Source of the DNA: Loxodes magnus
Lineage: Eukaryota > Ciliophora > Karyorelictea > Loxodida > Loxodidae
Length of the DNA stretch: 64,000 bases
Assembly (NCBI GenBank): GCA_946699065.1
Contig: CAMPDV010001056.1
Coordinates: 86,329-150,328, forward strand
Direction: 5' to 3'
A model generated the notes under the pieces. It saw nothing but the letters and a program-made list of their open reading frames with translations, was not told the origin of the DNA and ran no database searches. Positions 39,001 to 51,168 of this stretch are shown one piece after another. Within the stretch, counting starts at the first letter, position 1; the number at the start of each line of letters is the position of its first letter. The position numbers and the translations under genes are program-made.

Positions 39001-41353
39001 CAGGTTGTTATAATTATATGATTGGAAAATGATATTTGCAGAAGATGAATGCAATGTCGACGCTTGCAATCATGATTTGTAAGACTGTAAGCCAGAGGAA
39101 GAATGCAGCCCAGATTGCAAAATATCAATGATTAATAATGGATAATGTGATGTTTTTTGCCTCAATTAAGCTTGCAACTTTGATGGATCTGATTGCGATA
39201 ATTGTACTAGAGCGGGTTGTCCCTTATGTTTCAATGGAGAAGGTTGTGTGTGTGATGAAGAATGCAACATTGGGGAATGCGATTATGATTCTGGAGATTG
39301 CCCATAAGATTGTAATTTCGGTTGCAGTACAGATATGATTAACGATGGAATGTGCTAATAAGAATTGCTACATAAAAAGAATGTAATTATGATGGAGAAG
39401 ATTGCAATCATTTGAGTGGCTGGGGATTGTCCTTTAGCTTGGATAGGTGATGGTGAATGTGATTAAACTTGTTACAATCCTGAATGTTTGTTTGATAATG
39501 GAGACTGTAATAATTAGAAGAATGTAATAGTTCTTGCTAGAAAAGTATGTTAAATAATGGTGTTTGTGATGTAACAATGCAATAACGAAGCTTGTAAATG
39601 GGATGTATTCGATTGCTTACCTAGATGTTCGGAATTTTGTTTGGAGGAAATGATATCTGATGGACATTGTGATCATAGTTGTTTCAATTAAGCTTGTGAT
39701 TTTGATGGAGCAGACTGCTCACAAAAAATGTGCATGGTAATGCACTACAAGTATGATAGGTGATGGAGAATGCTAGAATGATTGCTACAATTCAAGATGC
39801 AATTATGATGCTGGAGACTGCATAAAATCTAATTGTGCAGAAAAACTGTTTTTGTTTCATTGGTTAGGTGATGGATATTGCAACTATGAGTGTAACACAG
39901 CAGCAATGTGGATGGGATAAAGGAGATTGCTTATAATTAGAATATTGTGCTCCTGATTGTAAGGAGACTATGGTAAACAACGGAGTAATGTGATATGCAA
40001 TGCTAATTTGATCTCATGCGATTAGGTATGGTTCAGATTTGCAAAGCTTATGATGATTGTGCTGTGGGATGCTATTTGATATGTTAGGAGATGGTGTTTG
40101 CCACAAGAATTGTAATAATAAGAATTGCAATTGGGATAATAATGATTGTTCTGGATGTCCATTCGAATGTAAGCAAGATTTTATCTGCGATGAATAATGT
40201 AATATTCCAGAATGTAAACTACGATTTCACTGATTGTTTGGTAACCTTTGATGAATGCCCGTATAACTTGCCCCTAACAATATATTGGAGATGGCCGATG
40301 CAATATTGAATGTTTCACAGAAGCTTGTAGTTGGGATGGTGGAGATTGTTAAGATATAGAAAAGGAAGAAAATAAACCTGAAATCGTACAGGAAAATGAT
40401 ATAGATGAAACTACAGATGATGTTTAATTACCTCAAAATGAAAATGAAAATACTGCTACAGTTGAAGTTGCAGATGATTCTTAAAAAATCTCAAAGTGAA
40501 AAGGAAGAAGATGAATATGAACAGATAAGATAGAAAAATGTAAGAAGTTGGAATTGTATAAGAAAGTACCATACCAGATGAATTTATATGTAGATTAAGT
40601 AAATGATTAAACAGAATTATAGTGCTCCCCGCAGACGAACCATAAGAAGAGGAAGAAGATGGATTCGTATAAGAAACCACACCAGACATACTATATGTCA
40701 ATGATTCACCCAGAAGTAGAAGCTCCTTAAGACGAGCCAATAAGAAGAGGAAGAAGATGGATTCGTATAAGAATACCACACCAGACATACTATATGTCAA
40801 TGATTCACCAGAAGTAGAAGCTCCTTAAGACGAGCCATAAGAAGAGGAAGAAGATGGATTCGTATAAGAAACCACACCAGACATACTATATGTCAATGAT
40901 TCACCAGAAGTAGAAGCTCCTTAAGACGAACCATAAGAAGAGGAAGAAGATGGATTCGTATAAGAAACCACACCAGACAATACTATATGTCAACGATTCA
41001 CCAGAAGTAGAAGCTCCTTAAGACGAACCATAAGAAGAGGAAGAAGATGGATTCGTATAAGAAACCACACCAGATATTCTATATGTCAATGATTCGCCAG
41101 AAGTAGAAGCTCCTTAAGACGAGCAATTAGAAGTCGAAGGTGAGGATTAGGAAGACGAAAATTAGAAAGAAGAAGAGATTTTAGCTGAAAAAAGGAACAG
41201 GTGGTGTAGGAGTTATAAATTTTGTATAAGAAAAAAGAAAAAATTAAGCTTAAAAAGTAGATGCCCTCTGGAAAGACAAAATCTTCAGCTAAAAGCAAGA
41301 GGATTGAAAAAAGATCTCGCTTGCAGAAATCTAGTTCAAGTAGTGATGAGTGA
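30015..41353 (+). CDS. Giant secreted PA14 / Lin-12-Notch-repeat (LNR) surface protein
   Basis: ATG 30,015 starts a signal peptide (M-K-A-F-L-S-A-F-L-I-T-S-F-F-A). Domains in order: PA14 carbohydrate-binding-like (about 30,350-30,810); two concanavalin/LamG-like beta-sandwich segments (about 31,260-31,680 and 31,880-32,250); nine LNR modules (32,333-33,337); two more jelly-roll, MAM-like domains (33,345-34,380); a second LNR block with 17 full modules to 36,290, and many more to about 40,350. Each LNR reads like C-x3-C…G-D-G-x-C…C-N…C-x-(F/Y/W)-D-G-x-D-C and binds Ca2+ in known families. An acidic tandem repeat region (40,634-41,117) and a basic/Ser-rich tail end …S-S-S-S-S-D-E before TGA 41,351, with a second in-frame TGA two codons on. 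The frame is unbroken for 2,092 codons (one TGA, 33,633-33,635). From 36,291 onward it is interrupted by many single-base indels. No membrane anchor was seen, so secreted or surface-coat attachment is inferred. Confidence 0.85.
36291..40350 (+). repeat. Frameshift-dense LNR array within the giant gene
   Basis: LNR modules continue in all three + frames. Of about a dozen junctions resolved by eye, nearly all are single-base insertions, many in or next to homopolymers (extra G at 36,401; extra A in the A-run at about 39,723-39,728; an extra base at about 39,900), with one clear deletion at 36,294-36,296. Downstream modules keep their Cys, Gly and Asp positions once the shift is corrected. That fits uncorrected read errors better than long-standing decay. 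Confidence 0.75.
40634..41117 (+). repeat. Five near-identical 96-nt acidic tandem repeats
   Basis: Units start at 40,634, 40,731, 40,829, 40,925 and 41,022, with lengths 97, 98, 96, 97 and 96. The core unit is 32 codons, beginning D-E-P-Q-E-E-E-E-D-G-F-V-Q and ending with P-E-V-E-A-P-Q. The extra bases differ between units (an extra C in unit 1, two extra bases in unit 2, an extra A in unit 4), while the rest is nearly identical. A degenerate earlier unit may precede at about 40,560. The repeat adds a flexible, strongly acidic stalk to the giant LNR protein. Confidence 0.9.
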
Positions 41354-44300
41354 GTCTGATTTAAAAAATAAAATTGAAAACTTTCTACATTTTAATTGAT
41401 TTAAAAATAAATATGTTGGTTTTAAATAAAGATTTGTAAATCTTAGTTATATTATAGTATCTTGTTTTTAACTTTTTATAATATGGTTAATTTTGATATT
41501 TTGTAATAAATGGTTGTAAGAATATGATTAAAATTGGTATATGGTTTTTTAAGATTGTAATAATTTGAGGTAGAAGCAATAGTTTGGTATGGAAAATGGA
41601 TGATCTAGAATTGTATAATGTTTACATATAACTGATTTATATTGATTGATACTATAATGTGTTTATGATGAGAATGGTAAATTTGAACTAAATAGCGTTG
41701 TATTATTTAGTTGTATGTTTTTTGATAAATTGTATTGGCACTGGTTGATATGAATAATGGCTGTATAGTGATAATAGTATAGTAAATTTGATATATGGAT
41801 TGTATTCCCTTATGTTTGGATTAAAGAATAATAAATATTTTCTATAGTTATACTAATTATTACTAAATCTAGTATACTTAAAATTGATTGAGATACACAC
41901 TAAGATTAAATCTTTCTATTTATTGTTTTAATTCTATAAATTAGCTAATAAATAGGCACAAGATAGCAGTTAACATTATAATTGCAATTTTATTAATACT
42001 CAACTAGTTTAGCATCTTGATTTCCTTTTCTTGTACTAATACAAATATAAACTACTTGCTTCCTACGAGTAAATAATTACTTTATCAATTTATTTCTATT
42101 GCATATCATCTATCTATTAGATTATTCTAAAAATATGAGAATTTCTTAGACATAAGTATATTTAAGGTATTATTTAATTAAGTCTATAGCTAAAAAATTA
42201 ACTGTAATCACTTTAAAAAGACTAGTATGTCAGATATTTTATAGATTGCATAGTTCTTTAAATGATAAAATAATAACTGTCTAAGATTATTTCTCTTTAG
42301 TTCTTTAATCATTTAAATATACTAACCAAGAATTTAGATTGGCTAAAATCATTTAACTAAAATAACCAAATCTTCTATAAGCAATCAGAGCATACCAAAC
42401 AAAGTGCTTTATTAAAGGAAAAATATTTTAGAATGTACTGACTCTTTAATCAAGAAATCAGAAATAGAACTATTTCAATTATGAACATTATCAATTAACA
42501 AAACATTAAGTTTGCTACTCAATTACTTATCTTTTACATACTCCAACCTAATCAAACTTAAATACATACAAATTATAGTAGAGATTTTTGTAGCTTACTT
42601 TTAAGAATATATAAGAGAATTCAAATTAAAGCTTGTTGGGGAAACTAAAGCAAAGATATTTATCTCTCTTTATTTAAAAAGTGGATAAATGTCAAATTTT
42701 AACTTCTAAACTAAAAATGTTCCTAAATTTTTCTCTAATAAGTAACCTTTTCAAATGTGTCATTTACTAGAAGTGTAAATACGATCTAAAATTCATTAGT
42801 AACTATAATGTTTAAGTTCTAGTTTTATAAAGATAATGACATGGTTTAAAAGCAACATAACAAACCAGAAAAAGGTGACTCAACTTGAAACTTTATAAAT
42901 ATAGATTTTAAAAAGATTCGCCATCAAAGCTAAGAAATGATCAGAAGTTAAATTATAAAATACTTAGTAATATTGAGATATGTTTTTAGTTTGAATGGTA
43001 GTAGATACCATATAATTTTATATAGTCGCATATAAATTAATTAAGCTAATCTTTTAAGCATAGGTTATTAAACATTCTTATATCTCTTTATTTTGTAGAT
43101 TATAAAGCACTATGTTTTTTATGACAATAGCTTAAAATAAAACCCAATAATACTAATCAGAGTAATTTAGTAATCTATCAAATTATTTCTTTATGCTTTT
43201 TTACTTAAGCATTAAAGCAGCTCACTTTAATAAACTTAATATATAAAAGCAGAAGAATAATTAGCCCTAATCAATTTAAACCAACTTTATGTTTATCAAT
43301 TCTTCTGAATCTGGGTTTTTAATTGACTTAGTTTATCTTTCAAGTAGCAAAAATTAATTTTAGCTAAATATATATACCTATAGAGTTTATCAATGCTTCT
43401 TAAATAGATTTTACAATCAGTATCTATTTTGTGAAAACTAGCTAAATCTTTCTAGTGATTTTTATCCTACTAATTCAGTCTCATTTTTATATTCCTAATT
43501 ATATTTTTAAAAATTTCATTATTATATTCCTGTAAACTTTAATACACTTTTCTAAACTAATACAACTACGTAATCAAGTTTCTTTAAGATACTATTTCTG
43601 GATGCCTTCGTTAATAATTCATTTCTAAATCAGTCTATATATAATTCATTCTATACCAAGGGAAATAAGTGCTTAACACTCCATATTTCCATAATTATAT
43701 ATATTCTATTACCTCAAACATTTCCTCTTTCTAAACACTTTTCTGTATTTTATTACTCCTTAGAATTGAGTCAAATTTCTTATTTTCTTTGACTTAAACT
43801 AACCATATTTTTAAATTTTTGGCAGTGATTCAAATTTATTGATCTGACTTCTACTTCTTTAGTTTTTTGCTGATTTTCTATTTTAATAATAATATTTTGA
43901 TATTGTACAATAAGCAATACACTTAGGATATTTAAAGATAGGTAAAGTTAACTATTTTTAAATTCATTATCTAAATAATTAATTTTAATGGAATTAAAAT
44001 CTCGATTGGTAGATTTAGCTTTTTCATTTAAATTTTGTTTACTTTTGCATGCTTTTTAATAACTTCTTTTATGATCCCTTCTTTTTTATCTTCTAAAGTC
44101 ACTTTTTTAATTTTCACTATAACTTTCATATTCATTAGTTATTTCATCCTTCTAGTCTAAATTCTACTCTCTTCTAGTTCTTCATCCTATATTTCCTTTC
44201 TTTTTTACACTTGTTTTTAGTACACTGTGATATGATTTTCAGAATGTTTCTGTTATTTCTAGTGTTTTCATGATTAAGTTTTTTTAAGAAAATAGATAAA

Positions 44301-44700
44301 GCTACCTTTTAATATAATACATTTAAAACATCAGTTTTGGAAGTTTAGCTCACTATAAATCATAATAATTGAGTTCTAAACAAGTGAAATGTATTTAACT
44401 AGTTTTTAATTAACATCAAGTTTAAAGGATTAATTCTACGTCCAAAAGGTCAAAATAAGTTATTTTAATTAAACAAATTTGATGAAGATCACTACAAATT
44501 TAGCAAATTTTCAAGAAATAGAAGGGGATTTTATTGTTAAAATTAGTTTAAGATATTTCTTTTGTAGTTATATACACTGTTAAAACTAACTTTGTTGCTT
44601 CTAATGTACAAAAACTAATATAGTTTTGTTAAATTCAGATCCAGTTAATAGATTACAAGTCTTGATAAGACACTTAAGTACCTTCTAGAAAGAAAAAAAC
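41354..44700. other. AT-rich intergenic region
   Basis: The 3' flank of the LNR gene, then AT-rich DNA with no recognised gene or RNA. No polyadenylation or terminator motif could be assigned with confidence. Confidence 0.5.
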
Positions 44701-45560
44701 ACTCCAATGTGAAATATTGCTATAATACATTTAATTTAAGTTAAATGCTTTTCTTTAACATGTGGGCACAGATTAAATTAATCATGCTTGAAGCTAATGA
44801 TCAATGAAGCTATTTCGAAATGCCATTTTAAAGTTGAGGCACTTATCTATGCTGAAATTAAGAATGTAATTTACCCTTAGAAATGCCTATTCCTAGTTTC
44901 AATTAACTGAAACCATTAATTTTTAAAAGCTTATAGAGGAATAATGAGATTTGATATGCTGGTGGAGACTAAAAGCTACTGGAAAATTCAAGTAAGTTTT
45001 AAAGAATTAGAAATTGTCCTGGTTGTGTAAAGAAATTCTTGACTTAAGAAATATTATTTATAATTTTTCAAGTGTCCACATTGCTTAAATCATTTTTGCT
45101 CTATATGTTGCAGAAAAAGCCATTAAGGGCCATGCCAATACGAAAATTAAGAAGAAGTAAGTATTATCAATTTAGTATTTAAGATTAATTAATGAAGCGG
45201 AAATAGAGTTTAAGAGCTTGTCCTTTTTGTAATGAGTAATACGGGCCACCAGTCAAATGTAAAACATGTAACATGTGATAGAGATGTAGAGGGAGAATGA
45301 ATGTTTTGCCTGTTGTGTTAACTAGAAAGTAAGTATACTATCTTTAGCCTATTTTCGCTCATGGAAACAATTATCATGCTGAAGGATGTCCATTCTACTT
45401 TGCTTATTAAGGCGAAGAAATTTATAAGTTCATAATAGTTGTCCTGAATGTAAAAGTATAGGATTTGGTTGCTTATGCGCCACCTAGAATAAGCAAAGAA
45501 TTAGAAGAAAAAAATAAGAAATGTGGGATTGGAGCTAGGTGAAGACTCAAAATTAGGGAA
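44701..45560 (+). CDS. RING-between-RING (RBR) E3 ubiquitin ligase
   Basis: RING1 starts with C-E-I-(one extra base)-C at 44,708. After a frameshift come L-T-C-G-H (about 44,755-44,769) and the C-L-K-L-M-I-N-E-A-I helix. The IBR finger is clear at about 45,073-45,133: C-P-H-C…F-C-S-I-C-C-R-K-S-H-Q-G-P-C. A Cys-rich third part follows (A-C-P-F-C…V-K-C-K-T-C, about 45,212-45,270; M-F-C-L-L-C; then C-P-E-C-K-S-I-G-F-G-C-L-C at about 45,440-45,480), consistent with RING2 or a second IBR. RBR ligases pass ubiquitin through a RING2 cysteine, but I cannot say which Cys would be catalytic. At least three frame changes occur. Some may be GT-AG introns (a GTAAGT occurs at about 44,994 and another at about 45,148); others sit in T-runs and look like indels. 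Probably a real gene with an imperfect sequence. Confidence 0.65.
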
Positions 45561-48500
45561 TAATAAATTTGTTTGTTTGTTTTTATTGTTTTATAACTAA
45601 AAGTTCTAAGCATAGTAGTTCTAAAGTGATAAAAACTACATCTATTAAGTTCTAATTTTTGTTTAATTTAATCTCAATTAGAATGAAAAATAAATAGGTA
45701 ATTTCATTCTAAGAACAAGTTTGGAAGAAAATAGTGATGCTATATAATCTAATTCCCCTTATAATGGTATATTGGTTACATTTACTTATAGCTTTAAGAA
45801 GCGTGATAGAACTTTCCCTATCTCTATCTTCCATGTTATGAAGGTTGTTCTTAATTAATTATAATTAGTTTGCTATAAACAACTAAATTTTGAGAAAATA
45901 GGAAAAAGGATCTGGCAATCTTTAGCATTGTAATAATATAAAAGGTAATGATTATAGTTGAGGGAGCCTTGATAAAGAATAGACTTTGCTTTATAATAAT
46001 TGTATAATTAAAATATATTTGCTAGGGTTAGCTTAGCATCCTATGGTTCTTAAGGGAATGATGCAAAAGGTGATATGAGTCTCTCCAATGTCTTGCTAAA
46101 AAGAATTGAAATTGAATATTGATTTGCTTAGTTTGATTAGCTTAAAGCTGACTGAATGAGTTAATGTATTGAATGCATAAATAAATGGGGAGATAGTATA
46201 AAGAAGAGTGTAAAGTGTATTTGGATATATTTAGAATATTAAAGACTTTTATGGTTGTATCATCATTGCTAAGAATTGAATAATTAGTATGTAAGAAATG
46301 AAGGTAATTAAAATAATGGAAGCTATATTCTAAAATATTAAGCTATTAAGGGACATGGAATACTTTTACTTAAGCAAACATTTTAGTATAGTGCAAACAG
46401 AATAATAATTGATTTAGGTATAAATCTTAAGAGTCTTTAATTATTAAAATAACTATATATATAAGTTTATGAAATTATAGATAGATATTTATACAATAGT
46501 AAGCAGCATGTTGCATGCTTTAACTTTATGTTCTACTCTAAATTAAATTTTGCAAAATCAGAAGAATAATAGCTATCTAGCAAGATTATATAATAATCAA
46601 ACATTTTAAGTTAAAATCTTTAAGATATTAGAGTAATAATATCTTAAAGTCAACAATTATACTTATAAGCAAGAATCTATAGAAACTAAAATGTTTTAAA
46701 TGAAATCATTCAAACATTAAATAAGATTATTCTATTCAAATTTACAACTTTACTAACACATTTTTATCTTAGATTGCTTAATGAAATCTTAGTGCAATGG
46801 AATATATTAAAGTGGATATAAATTGTTTTACTAATTTTAATTAAATCTAAAACAGCTAAATCCTAAAAAATTGCTATGTAGTTCTATTCTATATTTTGCA
46901 TCTGTTATAATAGCTTTGATACCTTTAAATATTTTTATAAGATCTATCATAGATTATTTTAAATGAAGCATAAGCTTTTAAATTATATTCAGGAAGGTTT
47001 TTTAAGGAATACTTTTATGAGTAAAAGTTTATTGAAATAAGCATTTTAAAATAAATATTTAAAATGAGAAAGCTTTTATTCATATAAGTACTTTTAATAA
47101 TTAAGCATACACTTAATTTTAAGTTTTTAAATCCCTTGAAATAATTTATAATTATTCTTTTTCTTTATTACTTATATAGCATCTTAATAAACTCTACTTT
47201 AATTATTTAAATTAGCTATTTCTATTCATTTGCGTAGTTATCTTTTATACTATTAGACTTTATACACTTGTATTATGAACTTTATATATCATCTTAAATG
47301 AACTCATGATTCAATTACCTATGTAAGTATAATTGCTCTAAGCTCTATAGTTAAAATATACTTAATTTTGCTTATTTTATTGTCTATATCTTTAAATTCT
47401 TTATTCTTCATATTAAATCTATTAAATTCCTACCTAGCTGCTAATATTAATAAAGTTGCTTCTATGCAAAATAAATAAAAGAATAAACCATTTAAAAATT
47501 AAAAGATTTGAAGTATTTATGCTAATTAAATTTATGAAAACAGAATTACCAATATTAATGTGATATCATTCTATTAATTAATAATCACTACCATTTGTAA
47601 TACTCTAATCATGCAGTCCTCTGTCTTCATATCCTTTTATTTTTCAATTTATTATTTTCATAGATTTTCGCTTTTAGAGTAACAACTTTCCATTATTTTT
47701 AGATTTAAGCTAACAAAAAGATAGATATAGACTAGATTATCTTATACAACTTTCTTAAAGAGAGAAATTCTTCTTTGTATGTTCCACTAATTTTATTCGT
47801 ATTGGATTTGAAAAATAAAGCTAAGGTAATTGTGATATGACTGAAATTAATTAAAATTCCTAAACTAAGTCTCTTCAGACACTTTTATTATTAGAATGTT
47901 TTTCATTTTTACTATTACAAACTTGATGATCATTGTTGTGAAATCTTCTACTATCATAGTTGATTACTTGAATTTTTCCATAATGCTCTGCCAAATATTA
48001 ATGATGCAAATCTATTTAAGTTTATATTCATAGAGTTTAAATGAATTTAGGTCTTCAATTATTAATTTATTTTCCAGTATTCTGAGTTCCTCACATAATG
48101 TAAGCTTTAAAATTTGTATGAATTTAGCTAAATTAAATATCAATTTTGCTGGTAGATTATGCAAGATATTTAAATTTGTAAGTTGCAATTACTAAGCTAT
48201 CTACAATGGGCAGATCTATTATACAATTTATGTTTATTGAGTATCTTGTTGTAGATGAATTTGCCTGATTCTTTTGTCCTCTATCTTAATCTATTATGGT
48301 TCTGATTTGTAAATTGAAATATTGGTTTGAAGTAGCTTGATTGTATTAATTGAGGAAGTATCATGTGATTATAAATATAATAAGTTTAAATAAGCAGTTC
48401 TTAAATATTGAATGGATATAACTAGATGCTTATTATATTAAAAGCTTATTTAATCTTTACTATTTTAATAATTAGTTTCTTTGCTTATTTCTTTCTATTT

Positions 48501-49265
48501 ATTACTAGTGCCTAAGCATATTTATTTACTTCAATAGTTCAATCTACTTCTCTTTATTATTCAATTCAACCTTTCTCTTTATATCTAATCTACCTTTTAA
48601 CTTAAATAACATAGCTATATCTTAGTTCAAATTATTAACCTATTAATTATGCTTAATACCTAAATTTATTTGGAAGCAGAAGATTATAGAAAGAAAAAGT
48701 TTTTAAGAATAAAGTATAAAGAGAATGTGAGAAGCTTATCAACTGTATATAGCTGTCCCGGATTTATGAGTTTAGAAAATGTATTAACAGAATATTTAGT
48801 TTCATATGTCTAATCATAACAGATATAAACCAATCAAATCTAGAACCTACTATATCGCCAGAGTTTAAGACTTTAAGATCAAAATATAACAGAAAACTTT
48901 CAATCAACTAATCTAGTCAAGTATCTAATGAGTAAATTTGATCTAATTAGTGTCTACAGTTGTTATCAAATGAACACCAAAGGTTTCTCATACGTAATTA
49001 ATAAAATAATCAAAATTCCATCATTCATTTTATTTGATAAACTTATGTCTCTTTCAGATAGATGCATAAATAATAAATAGCTAAATAACTTTAAATTTGA
49101 TTTAAACTAAAGCTAATTAATAATTAAACTATGAGACTATTTAATTTCTAGTTGTTTGATTCTATTAAATTCATATTCATATATTCATTATATATGAAAA
49201 TGACTGACATAATCAACTTATAAGCTTAATCTTGAGATTTACCATCACTTTATTACCTTTAAGTG
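45561..49265. other. AT-rich region, no gene recognised
   Basis: No recognisable motif, RNA gene or tandem repeat on either strand. Composition alternates between A-rich and T-rich patches without a sustained purine skew. Confidence 0.45.
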
Positions 49266-50040
49266 TATCTCAGAAATCAAACTTTGAAGAACTTCTCTTT
49301 ATTAAACTCAATCTTCTTCGAAAGAAGATACTCAGAGTGGAATAATCGTAGACAAAGAATTGTTAAGACTTAAGATTACTCAACTCAAGTAAGTTTCTAT
49401 CACTTAGTTACCTAATCTTCAAACTATGATTAAGTAGTTGCTAGAAGTTTAAATAATATCAGTAGAAAGTATTATCACCTTTCGTTTTTATGTAATTGGT
49501 TAGCTGAAGAAAGAGTAGCATAGAACAAAGAATAGCTACAACTATTATTCGCTAGAGATAAGAATTATACTTTAGCTTGTACAGATTTACAATAAATCTA
49601 TCAAATATGCAGAGCCATTTTAATAATAAAAAAACCTTCAACTAGCAATATTTAGCTTAATATTACTCTAAAATCCTCATCTTGCAGCTTCTGTCTGTAA
49701 AATTAAAAAGATTAGACTATTTTAGAAACCAAATAAAACTAAAGAAAGAATTTCCTAAATAAGTAGAACAAAAAAGCAAGTGAAGAACAGTAGATGTAAT
49801 AAAAGTACGCTGAGTGATTTAATGTAGTTAGTAGATGAAGAATTTACAGGTGATTACTATTTTAGAAAGCCTCTACAATAGAATTTTTATATTTTGCATT
49901 TAATCTTGAGGAATACAGAGGAGTATCAGGAATCAAGTTACTAAGTAAGAAAGATTTCCTTGATGATGCAATTTTTTAAAGAATTAAATTGCTAAGTTTC
50001 TATTTAAATTTTTAATGATTACATAAATTAACCAACCAAT
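49266..50040 (+). CDS. Candidate protein of unknown function
   Basis: One + frame reads through about 770 bases with protein-like composition (…S-S-K-E-D-T-Q-S-G-I-I-V-D-K-E-L-L…, later N-P-H-L-A-A-S-V-C and D-E-E-F-T-G-D-Y-Y). Glutamines are TAA/TAG. No family was recognised, and an open frame alone means little under this code. The support is the balanced amino-acid mix and the local purine skew. The limits are approximate. Confidence 0.3.
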
Positions 50041-51168
50041 GCTCATACTCACTAGGCGATATCATATTTAAAAAGTAAAGCATTCTAGTAAATTTTAATT
50101 AAAGAACCAGCTACTAAAATATCTAATACTTAGTTAAATAATATATAATCTTGATTGACTTCTAAATCTGAATAATAGGTAAAGTAATTTTTACTTAACA
50201 AATAATTTAATTTTTTATCTTTTAGGTAATTTATTCATAAGTAAATAACCTAGCAATTTTATTTTCTAGCTAAATCTAAAACTCAAAAAGGATATAATTA
50301 TATGATAAGCAACTAAAAACACTGAACTATTACCTATTCCAATTTTTTTCTTTTGCTTTAAAGTTTTTTTCTTAGAGGGTTTTTATTTTTGCTTAATGTG
50401 TATAAATCTATTTATTCTAATGAAGCATCAATGTTTTATATATTCAGCATTGCTATTAACTTCCTTAAATGCTATCTAACCTAGAATTTTAAAGTTGTTT
50501 AGCAATAATTAAATAGGTTAAATATGACAGTTACATTTTTAAAGGTAAATAATGAGGATTGGCTAGAAATAAGAGTTGCATTATAATTTCTTATGTGATA
50601 ATGAATATAATATTGGATTTGCATTATATATGGAATGTGCTTAACTGATGCTGCTAGGAGAGTTAATGATATGCTAAAAATGCCTAGATCATTATAATAG
50701 TAATGATTGCTAAATTAGTTAGTTTCTTTATAAGGCTTTAATTAGATCTAAGTAGCTATTTATTTAATTATTTAGAAATCTTCTCTTTAAAATCTATCAA
50801 CCTAAAATAATCAGTCTACCTTATAAACTTAGTTAAACCTATAACTTTATTATATATATACCTAAAAAATGCTTCAAGAAGGGCTTTAATACTGCCTTCT
50901 CAAAGAAGGAGAGAAAACCTAAAGCATTTTGTACTGCCCACGTCTTCGATTTAAATAGTCCAACTTCCTCTATTAAGAATGGAAACTAGACTCATAACAC
51001 AAGCTCTCAGACTACACAGAACCAAATTCACTGATCGAACGAACATTATATAATAATACACTCAACGGTAAAAGGATATCAATGTATCTTTGATTGGATA
51101 AACTTCACTAAAAGGAGGAGAATAAAAAAAGAAAGGAATGAAGGGGTAAAAAAGTCACAATCTAAGCA
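50041..51168. other. AT-rich spacer upstream of the ORF1-like element
   Basis: AT-rich to about 50,900. Then G+C rises gradually (50,900-51,168) before the ORF1-like start. This may be the element's 5' leader, but no boundary repeat or target-site duplication could be found by eye. Confidence 0.4.

Noticed and set aside
32602..40309. Many short standard-code open frames on both strands inside the LNR gene
   Set aside because: They end at TAA/TAG, which are glutamine here, and the minus-strand ones are Cys/His-rich mirror images of the LNR modules.
36291..40350. Programmed +1 frameshifting of the Euplotes type
   Set aside because: Euplotes reads TGA as Cys and keeps TAA/TAG as stops, unlike here, and the shifts show no common slippery codon.
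40456..41298. Minus-strand frames with repeated Ser-Ser-Ser and hydrophobic runs
   Set aside because: Antisense reading of the acidic tandem repeat; the + strand gives a coherent continuation of the LNR protein.
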